Part shown: piece after piece, positions 22,507 to 32,763 of the stretch
Layout: each line of letters opens with the position of its first letter
How positions within the stretch are numbered: position 1 is the stretch's first letter
Notes under the pieces: model-generated
The model's database searches: none
The model's input: the letters and a program-made list of their open reading frames with translations, nothing else
Told to the model about the DNA's origin: nothing
Program-made: the position numbers and the translations under genes
Source: Zea mays
Taxonomy: Eukaryota > Streptophyta > Magnoliopsida > Poales > Poaceae
DNA length: 64,000 nt
Reading direction: 5' to 3'
Assembly: GCF_902167145.1 (NCBI RefSeq)
Contig: NC_050101.1
Span: 116,217,789 to 116,281,788, forward strand

Positions 22507-24010
22507 CTGGTCTCCAGGAGTTTAGAGAAGATACTTGACCGAATTAGTAGGCTAGATAGCCGCACTATTAAGAGGGGTCAATGACTTTGATCTGTGTAAA
22601 ACTTAGTGCCTCATAGAGCATCTAGTGGTTGTATTTGCATGAGGACTAACAACGCTTCAAATTTCATGAGTTAAAAATCCTTTCAAAAGCTTGTTTGAAA
22701 AGTGCCAAGTCTTGGGATGTGCGGGCCGTCCGGGCCTTGCGGGCGGACTGTCCGCGATCCTCCAGTGGTGTCCAAAGTGGGTTCACTTCTGACAGGTTCT
22801 GTTCATTTCTACTGTGGACCGTCTGGGCCATGGGGCCGGACCGTCCGCAGTCCTGACCAGAGAAGGCTGCTCTCGGCACAGTCCCTGAATTATAGTGCGG
22901 ACCATCCGGCCTGGTTGGGCGGACCGTTCGCAGGTGCCAAATTTGGTTTGGGCAGGGACTGTGTGGTTTTTGGGATTTGTACTACGGACTTTCCGAAGGA
23001 TAAGCCCGAACAGTACTGACTCCTAGGTAACGGACTGTCCGGCCTTGTAGGCGGATGGTCCGCATGTGTTAACTCCACTTGGTCAGAGCTCCGGTGCTCC
23101 ATGTTGCTAGGTCGCGGACGGTCCGGCCAAGGTGGGCGGACTGTCCGGACCTCACTTTTCTGACAACTCTGACAGATTTCAAACGGGAAAAATAGCCGTT
23201 ATGTGTACGGCGGACCGTCCGGACCTAGGGCGCGGACCGTCCGCGTGTGCACAGAACATGTGTTTTTTGCTCATAACGGTTGGATTTGAGTGAGGGACTA
23301 AAAATAGAAGGGGAGCTCATGTGTGAGGGCTCTCTTGGCCATTCCTTGCACACAGTAAGCTCATTTGTGATCCTCCAACTCATTCTCTCACACCCATTGC
23401 TTGAGATTGCATTCTAGTGAGAGATTGAGTGTTCCTAGTGCATTTGCATCCATTGGTGATTCTTGAGGCACTAGGTGGTACACCGAGCAAGCGTCATCGG
23501 CTTGTTACTCTTGGAGGTTGTCGCCTCCTAGACGACTCGGGTGTTGTCTCCGTCGAGCTCTCCAAGAAGATTGTGGAGAAGCCACGATGTTGATTGTGAG
23601 GGGTTTGCGCCTACCTCACCGGAGCGGCAAAGGTGACATTAGTGTAATCGAGGTATTGAGTGATTTCTTGTCCACTTGGCTCAAAGATCAAGCCGTGTCT
23701 TGATAGAGGAGCAAGTGAGAGCTTGAAGTCCACCTCAACGTGGATTAGGGGTGATCGGAAAATCTCTGATACCACGGGATAAAATTCGGTGTCTTTATTT
23801 TCTTGCATTACTTATTGTCGTGCAAGTGATTAGTATTCTACATATTATTCATCAAGTATTCAATCACCTTAGTTGATTCTCATAGTTTGTTTACTTGTTA
23901 TCACTAGAGAATTTATACCTCTTGTTATATTGATTAAATTTCCCTAGTGTTTTTTATTTTAGTCAAAACCGTTTATTCACCCCCCTCTAGCCGGTGTCCT
24001 AGATCCTACA
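22507..24010 (+). repeat. Element A 5' LTR, second piece
   Basis: It resumes ctggtctccaggagtttag..., matching 41472 onward in the 3' LTR, and ends at ctagatcctaca (24010). Many near-palindromic CGGACCGTCCG units lie at 22719-23260. The TATA box seen in the 3' LTR (tataaata) is here taaaaata (about 23298-23305), so the 5' promoter may be weakened. Divergence from the 3' LTR is clearly higher than in elements B, C or D, consistent with A being the oldest of its nest. Confidence 0.92.
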
Positions 24011-24012
24011 AG

Positions 24013-24024
24013 TGGTATCGGAGC
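24013..24024 (+). other. Primer binding site of element A
   Basis: tggtatcggagc directly follows the LTR end after two bases. This is the initiator-Met tRNA primer site of copia elements, with one G in place of the usual A. Confidence 0.85.
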
Positions 24025-24071
24025 CAAGGACTCCATTGTTTGTGGATCTAATCATCCCAGAGTGGGACAAA

Positions 24072-25935
24072 ATGACTAGTAACAACAATGTGCACATTGG
24101 GAAGCCACCGCATTTTGATGGGAATAACTATGACTATTGGAAAATAAGAATGTCAATGCATCTTAGAGCAATGGGTGGAAAAATTTGGTCAATTGTCAAG
24201 GATGGGTTTGTTGTGTTGAAAGAAGATGAACCATCCGTTAGTGACAATGAAAACATTCTTACAAATGATCAAGCCATGAATGTATTTTATGATGCTCTTG
24301 ATATAAATGAGTTCAACCATATCAAGAATCTCACAACCGCTCATGAGATTTGGATTAAGCTCATGGAAATTCATGAAGGAACTACAATTGTGAAGAGTGC
24401 CAAGCTATATGTGTGCAAAGGAAAGTTTGAGCAATTTATTATGAAAGAAGATGAGAGTGTATCCGATATGTTCAACCGGTTAAATGAGATAGTGAATGAA
24501 CTCAAGGGACTTGGTTTTAATGTACCAGATGTGGATTTCACTCATAAGTTCCAACCGAAGTATAGGGGGAAATTCTTACTCAAGATATATTCAAGAAATC
24601 TCAAGCCGATGCTATAAGTTTGGCAAAGAAAGTGAAGAATGAATCAATTGCTCTCAAAGCTAAAGCTTCTAAGGCAATTGAAAAATAAGATAATGATGAT
24701 GAAGAAAATGAAAGTGAGAGTGATGGAGATATGGCTCTATTTGTAACAAATTCATGAAGATGAAGAGAGGTCAACCTTGAAGAGGCCAAACATCAAGAAG
24801 AAATGCTTTCGATGATAGAAAATGTTTTGAGTGTGGGGAACCCGGTCACATTGCCATGAATTGCCCTAACAAGAAAAAGAAGGGCAAAGATGGAGATGAT
24901 AAGAAGAAGAAGAAATTCTACAACAAGAAGAAGGATGGCAAAGCCTACCTAGTTGAATGGGATTCAGATGATAGCTCGGATGATGATGATGACGACACCT
25001 CATCCAAGCTTAATGTCGAAATTGCCATCAAGGAAGCTCCTTCACTTTTCTCATCCCCTCATTGTCTCATGGCAAAGGGAGATGCTAAGGTAAAAATCAT
25101 CACCGATTTAAATGATATAAATGATGATGATGATGATGTTGATGATGATGGCTATTCATATGATGATCTTGTTAGAATGTTAGGCAAGGCCGATGACTAC
25201 ATGCACAAAGAAAAAGAAAAAATTAAGACCTTGAAGGAATTGTATAAAAACCTCCAAGTGTCTTTTGAGGAGCTCAAGACCTCTCACAACGATCTAAAAG
25301 AGAATTGTGAGAAGCTTATGGAAGCTCAAAAGTCATCAATTGTGCATGAAGTTGTGGTGGTCACCGAGGATGTTGGAGTCACTTATGACTTACTTGATAG
25401 TCCTACAAGTGAACCACTACCTACTAACTCTATTTGTGATAAATGCAAAATTTCTCTTATGAATGATAATATTGCTCTTGATGAATCACAAATCATTGTT
25501 GAGAATGAAGTGTTAGTAGATAGAGTAAATGCTCTAACTCATGATCTAGAGAAGGCATATGGTGGTAAGGCTAAATTGGATTTCATATTGGGAAGTCAAT
25601 GATGCTCACTTAACCGTGAGGGCCTTGGATATGTTCCCAAGAAAGGAAAGAATGATTTTATAAAGCAAAATATATTGTTTGTGAAAGAATGTGACAAAGT
25701 GTGCCACAAGTGTCACAAGAAGGGACATATTAAGAAAAATTGTCCTAAACTCAAGAATGTATCCTCCACCTGTTTTGAGCATTGTTATGTTCTTTCTCAT
25801 AATGCAAAAGGCGTTCATGCTAAATTTGTTGGTACTTCAATTGTTGGTAACAAGAAGAAAGCAATTTGGGTGCCAAAGACCTTGGTCACTAACATCCAAG
25901 GACCCAAGCAAGTTTGGGTACCTAAAAGAGATTGA
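24072..25935 (+). pseudogene. gag of element A, broken
   Basis: The start is the ATG at 24072 ([20 protein letters not shown]). The UBN2-type gag domain is clear (YWKIRMSMHLRAMG, then SVSDMFNRLNEIVNELKGLG) until about 24550. There a deletion and frameshift remove the end of the domain, and the frame closes at 24617. Remnants continue in other frames. A CCHC zinc knuckle CFECGEPGHIAMNC is at 24823-24864, followed by lysine- and aspartate-rich stretches and a coiled-coil-like region. A second knuckle CHKCHKKGHIKKNC begins near 25703 and the frame ends with VPKRD-stop at 25935. Gag packages the element RNA; this copy cannot make a full protein. Confidence 0.85.
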
Positions 25936-25948
25936 TTTCCTTTTGTAG

Positions 25949-28900
25949 GTGAACTACAAGGCGGGAGGGAATCATTAGGTGTTGGATAGTGGATGTACTC
26001 AACACATGACCGGAGATATGAAAATGTTCACCCAAATGAGTGAGGAAGATTGCTCAAATTATAATAGTATCACATTTGGAGATAATCGCAAAGGAAAGGT
26101 TAAAGGGTTGGGTAAAATTGCTATTTCAAATGATCATTCCATATCCAATGTGCTTCTAGTTGAGTCTTTGAATTTTAATTTACTATCCGTAGCTCAATTA
26201 TGTGATTTAGGATTTAGTTGCAATTTCACCGTTGATAATGTTATTATCTCTAGTGTTGATGGTAGCAATCTTAAGTTTAAAGGTTTTAGATATGAAAATC
26301 TTTATCTTGTTGATTTCTCATCTAGTGAGGCAAAGCTCACAACTTGCTTATTCTCAAATGCTTCACTAGGTTGGTTATGGCATAGAAGACTTGGTCATGT
26401 TGGAATGAAGCAACTCAATCAGTTAACCAAGCATGACTTAGTCCGTGGCTTGAAAGATGTGAAATTTGAGAAGAACAAATTGTGTAGCTCTTGTCAAGCC
26501 GGGAAGCAAGTGGCAAATACTCATCCAAATAAGAGTCAAATGTCTACTCATCGACCTTTGGAATTACTTCACATGGATTTATTTGGGCCAACATCGTTCG
26601 TGAGTATTGGTGGTAATTCTTATTGTCTTGTGATTGTGGATGATTATTCTAAATTCACTTAGGTTTACTTTCTTCGGGATAAATCTAATGTGTTTGAAAC
26701 ATTCAAGTCATTTGCTATATTGGCTCAAAACCAATTTGAGTTTGATATCAAGAAAGTTAGAAGTGATAATGGGTCGGAATTCAAAAATGCAAGAATTGAT
26801 GAATATTGTGATGACAAGGGTATTAAACATGAGTTCTCTTCCAAGTATACCCCGGAACAAAATGGTATTGTTGAAAGAAAGAATAGGACTCTCATTGATA
26901 TGGCTAGGTCTATGTTAGCGGAATATAATGTGTTGGATTCTTATTGGGCCGAAGCAATTAACACCGCATGTCACTCATCAAATAGGCTATATTGTCACAA
27001 GCTTTTGAAGAAAACTCACTATGAATTGCTCATTGGTAGAAAGCCAAATATCTCATATTTTAGGGTATTCGGTTGCAAATGCTATATTTTGAGAAAGGGA
27101 AGTCGGTTCTCAAAATTTGAGAAGAAATGTGATGAGGGTTTTCTACTTGGATATTCATCAAATAGTAAGGCTTATAGAGTTTTCAACAAAACTCATGGTA
27201 TTATTGAAGAAGCATATGATGTTGAGTTTGATGAAACTAATGGGTCTCAAGATGAAAGTGATAATCTTGATGATGTAGGTGGAACTCAATTGAAAAATGC
27301 TATGAAAACAATGGCCATTGATGAAATAAAGCCAAAGGAAGATGATGATGAAAATAGTGTGGTTGTCATTCCTTCCTCTTCAACTCTAAATGAAGAAGAT
27401 CACCAAAGCCAACAAAATGATGAAGTTATGGATACTCATGATCAAGATACTTCAAGTCATTCGGTTCCTTCTAATGCTTCAACTAGCAATTATCAAACGG
27501 TATCAAGAATTTATCATTCTATTGTGAAGGATCACCCGGTTGATCAAATTGTGGGTGATATTAGTAAGGGTGTTCAAACTCGCTCTCGCATAGCTTCATT
27601 TTGTGAACATTTCTCTTTTGTATCTTGTATGGAACCTAACCGTGTAGATGAAGCTCTACTTGATGTTGATTGGGTGAATGCAATGCATGAAGAATTAAAT
27701 AACTTCACTCGAAATGAAGTTTGGGAGCTTGTTGAGAGACCAAAGAACCACAATGTTATTGGTACAAAATGGGTATTTCGCAACAAGCACAATAAAGATG
27801 GGGCAGTAGTAAGAAACAAGGCAAGATTAGTTGCACAAGGATATACTCAAATAGAGGGATTGGATTTTGGCGAGACATTTGCTCCCGTGGCAAGATTGGA
27901 AGCAATCCAGATTCTTCTTGCTTATGCTTGTGCTCATAATATCAAGCTTCACCAAACGTATGTAAAGAGTGCCTTTCTAAACGGTAAGATTAGTGAACTA
28001 GTGTATGTTGAACAACCTCCCGGTTTTGAGGACCCCAAAAGACCTAACCACGTGTTCAAGCTTTCAAAAGCTCTCTATGGTTTAAGCAAGCTCCACACGC
28101 TTGGTATGAAAGGCTTAGGGATTTCTTGCTTTCCAAAGATTTTAAAATTGGGAAGGTTGACACTACCCTATTCACTAAAAGAATTGGAAAAGACTTATTT
28201 GTTTGTCAAATTTATGTTGATGATATTATTTTTGGATCTACTAATGAATTGTTTTGTGAGGAATTTGGAAAAATGATGTCAAAAGAATTTGAAATGTCTA
28301 TGATAGGAGAATTGAGCTTCTTTCTTGATCATCAAATCAAACAATTGAAAGATGGAATCTTTATAAGCCAATCAAAATATTTGAAGGACATGCTCAAGAA
28401 GTTTGGCTTAGAGAATGCAAAGCCTATCAAGACTCCTATGGCAACAAATGGTCATCTAGACTTAGATGAGGGAGATACTATGGTTGATCAAAAACTTTAT
28501 TGCTCAATAATTGGTAGTTTACTTTATATTACCGCATCTAGGCCCGATGTTATGTTTAGTGTTTGCATGTGTGCTCGATTTCAAGCTTCACCTAGAGAGA
28601 TTCACTTCAAGGCCGCAAAAAGAATTCTAAGATATTTGAAGTATACTCCTAATATTGGTCTATGGTATCCCAAAGGTGCTCAATTTGAATTAATTGGATA
28701 TTCGGATTCGGATTGTGCGGGGTGCAAAGTTGATAGAAAGAGCACCTCCGATTGTTGTCAATTTCTTGGAAGATCTCTTGTTTCATGGTCTTCTAAAAAA
28801 GCAAAATTCTGTTGTTCTCTCTACCGCCGAGGCAGAATATATATCGACCGGTAATTGTTGTGCTCAATTATTATGGATGAAACAAACTTTATTGGATTAT

Positions 28901-29071
28901 GGGATCATTTTCAAGAATGTGCCTGTTATGTGTGATAATGAGAGTGCGGTAAAATTGGCTACAAATCCAGTTCAACACTCAAGAACTAAGTATAATGATA
29001 TACGGCATCACTTCTTGAGGGATCATGTTGGAAAGGGAGATATCTCTATATATTCAATTGGCACGGATGAT
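25949..29071 (+). pseudogene. pol of element A, part 1 (protease, integrase, RT, most of RNase H)
   Basis: Domains in order: protease motif LDSGCTQHMTG (25982 on), GAG-pre-integrase with HRRLGHVGMKQL and CSSCQAGKQ, integrase core ([29 protein letters not shown]), RT ([30 protein letters not shown] near 28217) and RNase H (STAEAEYISTGN). Defects: TAG for Trp at about 25976 and at about 26660, a one-base deletion in the KALYGLKQ motif near 28084, and a frameshift near 28800. At 29071 the frame is cut by element C and resumes at 38021. Confidence 0.9.
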
Positions 29072-30327
29072 TGAAAGGGAAATGTGCCCTTGGGCCATTT
29101 CTAAGTATTTTGGTGATTAAGTGCCAACACAAGTGCTTAAATGTGAATCTATGCCCATGGATGAACAAAGTGCAAATCATGAGTAACGGTATGTTTCTAA
29201 GCCTTAGTACATTGGTTTTGTGTACTAATATACCTATCTAAGTGTTAGAAACAGAAAGAAGAAAGAAGAGAAGAGTTGGCTGTGTACAGCCAAAAGGCTG
29301 TTTCGGTCTGGGGCACCGGACTGTCCGGTGGTGCACCGGACAGTGTCCGGTGCGCCAGGCTGCCTCGGGCGAAGAAGCCGCTCTCGGGAATTTGCCAACG
29401 GCGTATGGCTAAAATTCACCGGACTGTCCGGTTTGCACCGGACTGTCCGGTGAGCCAACGGTCGGCCGCGGAATCTACGCGCGACACGTGGCCTGGCCAA
29501 CGGTCGGAAGGGGGCACCGGACTGTCCGGTGTGCACCGGACATGTCCGGTGCTCCAACGGCTCCCAGATCTTCAACGGTCGGCAACGGTCGACTGCGCTG
29601 TTTATGGAAATAAATCGGGCACCGGACAGTGTCCGGTGTGCACCGGACTGTCCGGTGCGCCCGACGACAGAAGGCAAGGATGGCCTTCCAGATTTGTTCT
29701 CAACGGCTCCTAGCTGCCTTGGGGCTATAAAAGGGACCCCTAGGCGCATGGAGGAGGACACCAAGCATTCCTACAACATTCCTAAGCACCAAGACATCGA
29801 TCTCACGCATTCGTTTCATTGTGATAGCATATAGAGCTCTTGTGGAGTTGTGAACTCTTTGAGTTGCGTTGCGAGCTCTTGTTGCTGCTTGTGTGCGTGT
29901 TGTTGCTCTGATCTTTTGAAGTCTTGTGTGCGTTGCTCATTCCCACCCTTGCTCTGTGTTTCTTTGTGAACTTCAATTGTAAGGGCGAGAGGCTCCAGGT
30001 TGTGGAGATTCCTCGCGAACGGGATTGAGAAAAAGCAAGCAAAACACCGTGGTATTCAAGTGAGTCTTTGGACCGCTTGAGAGGGGTTGATTGCAACCCT
30101 CGTCCGTAGGGACGCCACAACATGGAGTAGGCAAGCGTTGGTCTTGGCCGAACCACGGGATAAACCACTGTGTCATCTCTGTGTTTGATCTCTTGTGGTA
30201 TTGTGTTTTGTTGAGACTCCTCTCTAGCCACTTGGCAATACTTGTGCTAACACTTAACAAGTTTTTGTGGCTATAAGTTTAAGTTTTACAGGATCACCTA
30301 TTCACCCCCCCCCTCTAGGTGCTCTCA
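29072..30327 (+). repeat. Element C 5' LTR
   Basis: 1256 bp. U3 contains at least eight near-palindromes of the form ACCGGAC(n)GTCCGGT between 29311 and 29660, mixed with CAACGGTCG motifs. The core promoter is tataaaag at 29726-29733. The C run before the end is nine long, against seven in the 3' LTR. Confidence 0.95.
29726..29733 (+). promoter_or_regulatory. TATA box of element C 5' LTR
   Basis: tataaaag in a GC-rich setting, followed by the conserved gggacccctaggcgcatgg leader. Transcription would start about 30 bases downstream. The same sequence occurs in the 3' LTR at 37421 and, inverted, in D (52590, 60306) and F (62240). Confidence 0.8.
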
Positions 30328-30329
30328 AT

Positions 30330-30341
30330 TGGTATCAGAGC
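30330..30341 (+). other. Primer binding site of element C
   Basis: tggtatcagagc, a perfect complement of the initiator-Met tRNA 3' end, two bases after the LTR end. Confidence 0.92.
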
Positions 30342-30377
30342 CGTTCTCTTCAAGAAAGGGACTAACCGCCCGAAGAG

Positions 30378-32750
30378 ATGGATCCTAAGGGGAAGGGAAT
30401 CGTGATCAACGACAAGGAGAAGGAGTCCTTCGTCAACGAGCCCAAAGATGACAAGCCTACCGACTCCGGCTCGGGCCATAGACGGAAGGAAGGGAAGAAG
30501 AAGAAGACAAGGCGCATCAAGGAGATCGTCTACTACGACGACAGCGACGAATCTTCCTCTTCCCAAAAGGACAACGACGACAACGACTATGGCAAACAAA
30601 AAACGGTTAACTCAAACTTTTCTTTTGATTATTCGCGCATTCCGCATAGCTCAAATGCTCATTTGCTCCCCATTCCACTTGGCAAGCCTCCTCACTTTGA
30701 TGGAGAGGACTACGGATTTTGGAGTCACAAAATGCGTACTCACCTATTTTCTCTCCATCCAAGCATTTGGGAGATTGTGGAAAGTGGAATGAAATTTGAT
30801 AGCTCGGATAGCCCTTCGTTTATTAATGAACAGATCCATAAAAATGCACAAGCTACTACTGTGTTGTTAGCCTCTTTGTGCAGGGACGAGTATCACAAGG
30901 TGAGCGGCTTGGACAATGCCAAGCAAATTTGGGACACCCTCAAGATCTCTCATGAGGGGAACGATGTCACCTTACTCACCAAGATGGAGTTGGTGGAGGG
31001 CGAGCTCGGACGATTCGCGATGATAAGGGGCGAGGAGCCGACACAAACATACAACCGGCTCAAGATCCTTATCAACAAAATAAGGAGCTACGGAAGCACG
31101 CGATGGACGGATCACGACGTCGTCCGCCTAATGCTAAGGTCATTTACCGTTCTTGATCCTCACTTGGTAAACAATATTCGTGAAAATCCTAGGTACATCA
31201 AGATGTCGCCCGAAGAAATTCTTGGAAAATTTGTAAGCGGGCGAATGATGATCAAGGAGGCGAGGTACGTGGACGACGCGTTGAATGGCCCAATCCATGA
31301 GCCTCAACCCATTGCTCTCAAGGCAACAAGGAGCAAGGTGGCGCAAATTGAGGCGGCCGGTCTTAATGATGAAGAGATGGCCCTCATCATCAAAAGATTC
31401 AAGACGGCACTAAAGGGTCGCAAGGGACAGCCAAGCAAGACTAAGACCAAGGGAAAGCGATCATGCTTCAAATGCGGTAAGCTTGGTCATTTCATTGCTA
31501 ACTGTCCCGACAATGATAGTGACCAGGAACACGGGAGCAAGAGGGAAAAGAAGAAGCATTACAAGAAGGCCAAGGGCGAGGCACATATCGGAAAGGAGTG
31601 GGATTCGGATTGCTCCTCCTCCGACTCCGACAATGAAGGACTCGCCGCCACTGCCTTCAACAAGTCATCCCTCTTCCCCAACGAGCGTCACACATGCCTT
31701 ATGGCAAGGGAGAAGAAGGTATGCAATCAAAACAATGTCACTTATGATTCTTCCAGTGATGATGAGTCTAATGATGATGAAATAGATTACTCTAGTTTGT
31801 TCAAGGGATTGGATAGAACTAAAGTAGATAAAATTAATGAATTGATTGATGCCTTGAATGAAAAAGATAGACTCTTAGAAAAACAAGAGGACCTTTTGTA
31901 TGAAGAGCATGACAAATTTGTAGAGGCACAAAAATCTTATGCTTTAGAAGTTAGAAGAAATGAAGTGCTTTCTAGTGAACTATCTTCTTGTCATGAAACC
32001 ATTGCTACTTTAAAGAGTGTTAATGATGACTTAAATGCTAAACTAGAAGTAGCTAGTAAATCTAACTCTTGTGTTCAACATGTTGAAATTTGCACTAGGT
32101 GTAAAGATGTTGATATTAATGCTTGTAGTGAACACTTAGTTTCTATTTCAAAATTGAATGATGAATTAGCTAGTCTTAATGCCCAACTTAAGACTAGCAA
32201 AAGTGAATTTGAAAAACTAAAATTTGCAAGGGATGCCTACACTATTGGTAGACACCCCTCAATTAAGGATGGACTTGGCTTCAAGAGAGAAGCCAAGAAC
32301 TTAACTAGCCATAAGGCTCCCATCTCCGCCAAGGAGAAAGGGAAGGCCCCTATGGCTACTAGTGCTAAAAAGAACCATGCCTTTTTGTATCATGATAGGA
32401 GACAAACTAGAAATGCTTATAGGAGTTATAATGCGTACGATGATTTTTCTCATGCTATGTTTGCTTCTAGTTCTTCATATGTGCATAATAGAAATGTTGG
32501 TAGAAGGGATGTTGTTCATAATATGCCTAGGAGAAATGTTGTTAATATTCCTAGGAAAGTTAATGAGCCTTCTACAATATATCATGCTTTGAATGCTTCC
32601 TTTGCAATTTGTAGAAAGGATAGAAAGATAATTGCTAGGAAGTTAGGGGCAAAATGCAAGGGTGATAAAACTTGCATTTGGGTCCCTAAGGAAATTGTGA
32701 CTAACCTGATAGGACCCAACAAGAGTTGGGTACCTAAGTCCCAAGCCTAA
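30378..32750 (+). CDS. Gag of element C, intact
   Basis: 790 residues. The N-terminus is charged ([16 protein letters not shown], polylysine and serine runs). A UBN2-type gag domain at about residues 95-260 contains [17 protein letters not shown] and the [12 protein letters not shown] region. One CCHC knuckle, [14 protein letters not shown], begins near residue 362 (31463). An acidic serine tract and a coiled coil of about 130 residues ([16 protein letters not shown]...) follow, then a basic tail ending WVPKSQA. It should assemble particles and bind element RNA. The ATG is 36 bases after the primer site, as expected. Length and order match gag of element D (795 residues). Gag ends in a stop in a frame different from pol. 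Confidence 0.93.
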   Translation: MDPKGKGIVINDKEKESFVNEPKDDKPTDSGSGHRRKEGKKKKTRRIKEIVYYDDSDESSSSQKDNDDNDYGKQKTVNSNFSFDYSRIPHSSNAHLLPIPLGKPPHFDGEDYGFWSHKMRTHLFSLHPSIWEIVESGMKFDSSDSPSFINEQIHKNAQATTVLLASLCRDEYHKVSGLDNAKQIWDTLKISHEGNDVTLLTKMELVEGELGRFAMIRGEEPTQTYNRLKILINKIRSYGSTRWTDHDVVRLMLRSFTVLDPHLVNNIRENPRYIKMSPEEILGKFVSGRMMIKEARYVDDALNGPIHEPQPIALKATRSKVAQIEAAGLNDEEMALIIKRFKTALKGRKGQPSKTKTKGKRSCFKCGKLGHFIANCPDNDSDQEHGSKREKKKHYKKAKGEAHIGKEWDSDCSSSDSDNEGLAATAFNKSSLFPNERHTCLMAREKKVCNQNNVTYDSSSDDESNDDEIDYSSLFKGLDRTKVDKINELIDALNEKDRLLEKQEDLLYEEHDKFVEAQKSYALEVRRNEVLSSELSSCHETIATLKSVNDDLNAKLEVASKSNSCVQHVEICTRCKDVDINACSEHLVSISKLNDELASLNAQLKTSKSEFEKLKFARDAYTIGRHPSIKDGLGFKREAKNLTSHKAPISAKEKGKAPMATSAKKNHAFLYHDRRQTRNAYRSYNAYDDFSHAMFASSSSYVHNRNVGRRDVVHNMPRRNVVNIPRKVNEPSTIYHALNASFAICRKDRKIIARKLGAKCKGDKTCIWVPKEIVTNLIGPNKSWVPKSQA

Positions 32751-32763
32751 ATTTGCCTTGCAG

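Noticed and set aside
29311..29660. CRISPR-like array because of regularly repeated palindromes
   Set aside because: Spacing is irregular, the units lie inside retrotransposon LTRs, and the DNA is from a plant.
29234..29764. Open frames in the LTRs with repeated HRTVRCAPD or GQSGAHRTV
   Set aside because: They are translations of the ACCGGAC palindromes and recur in every LTR copy in several frames. They are not genes.
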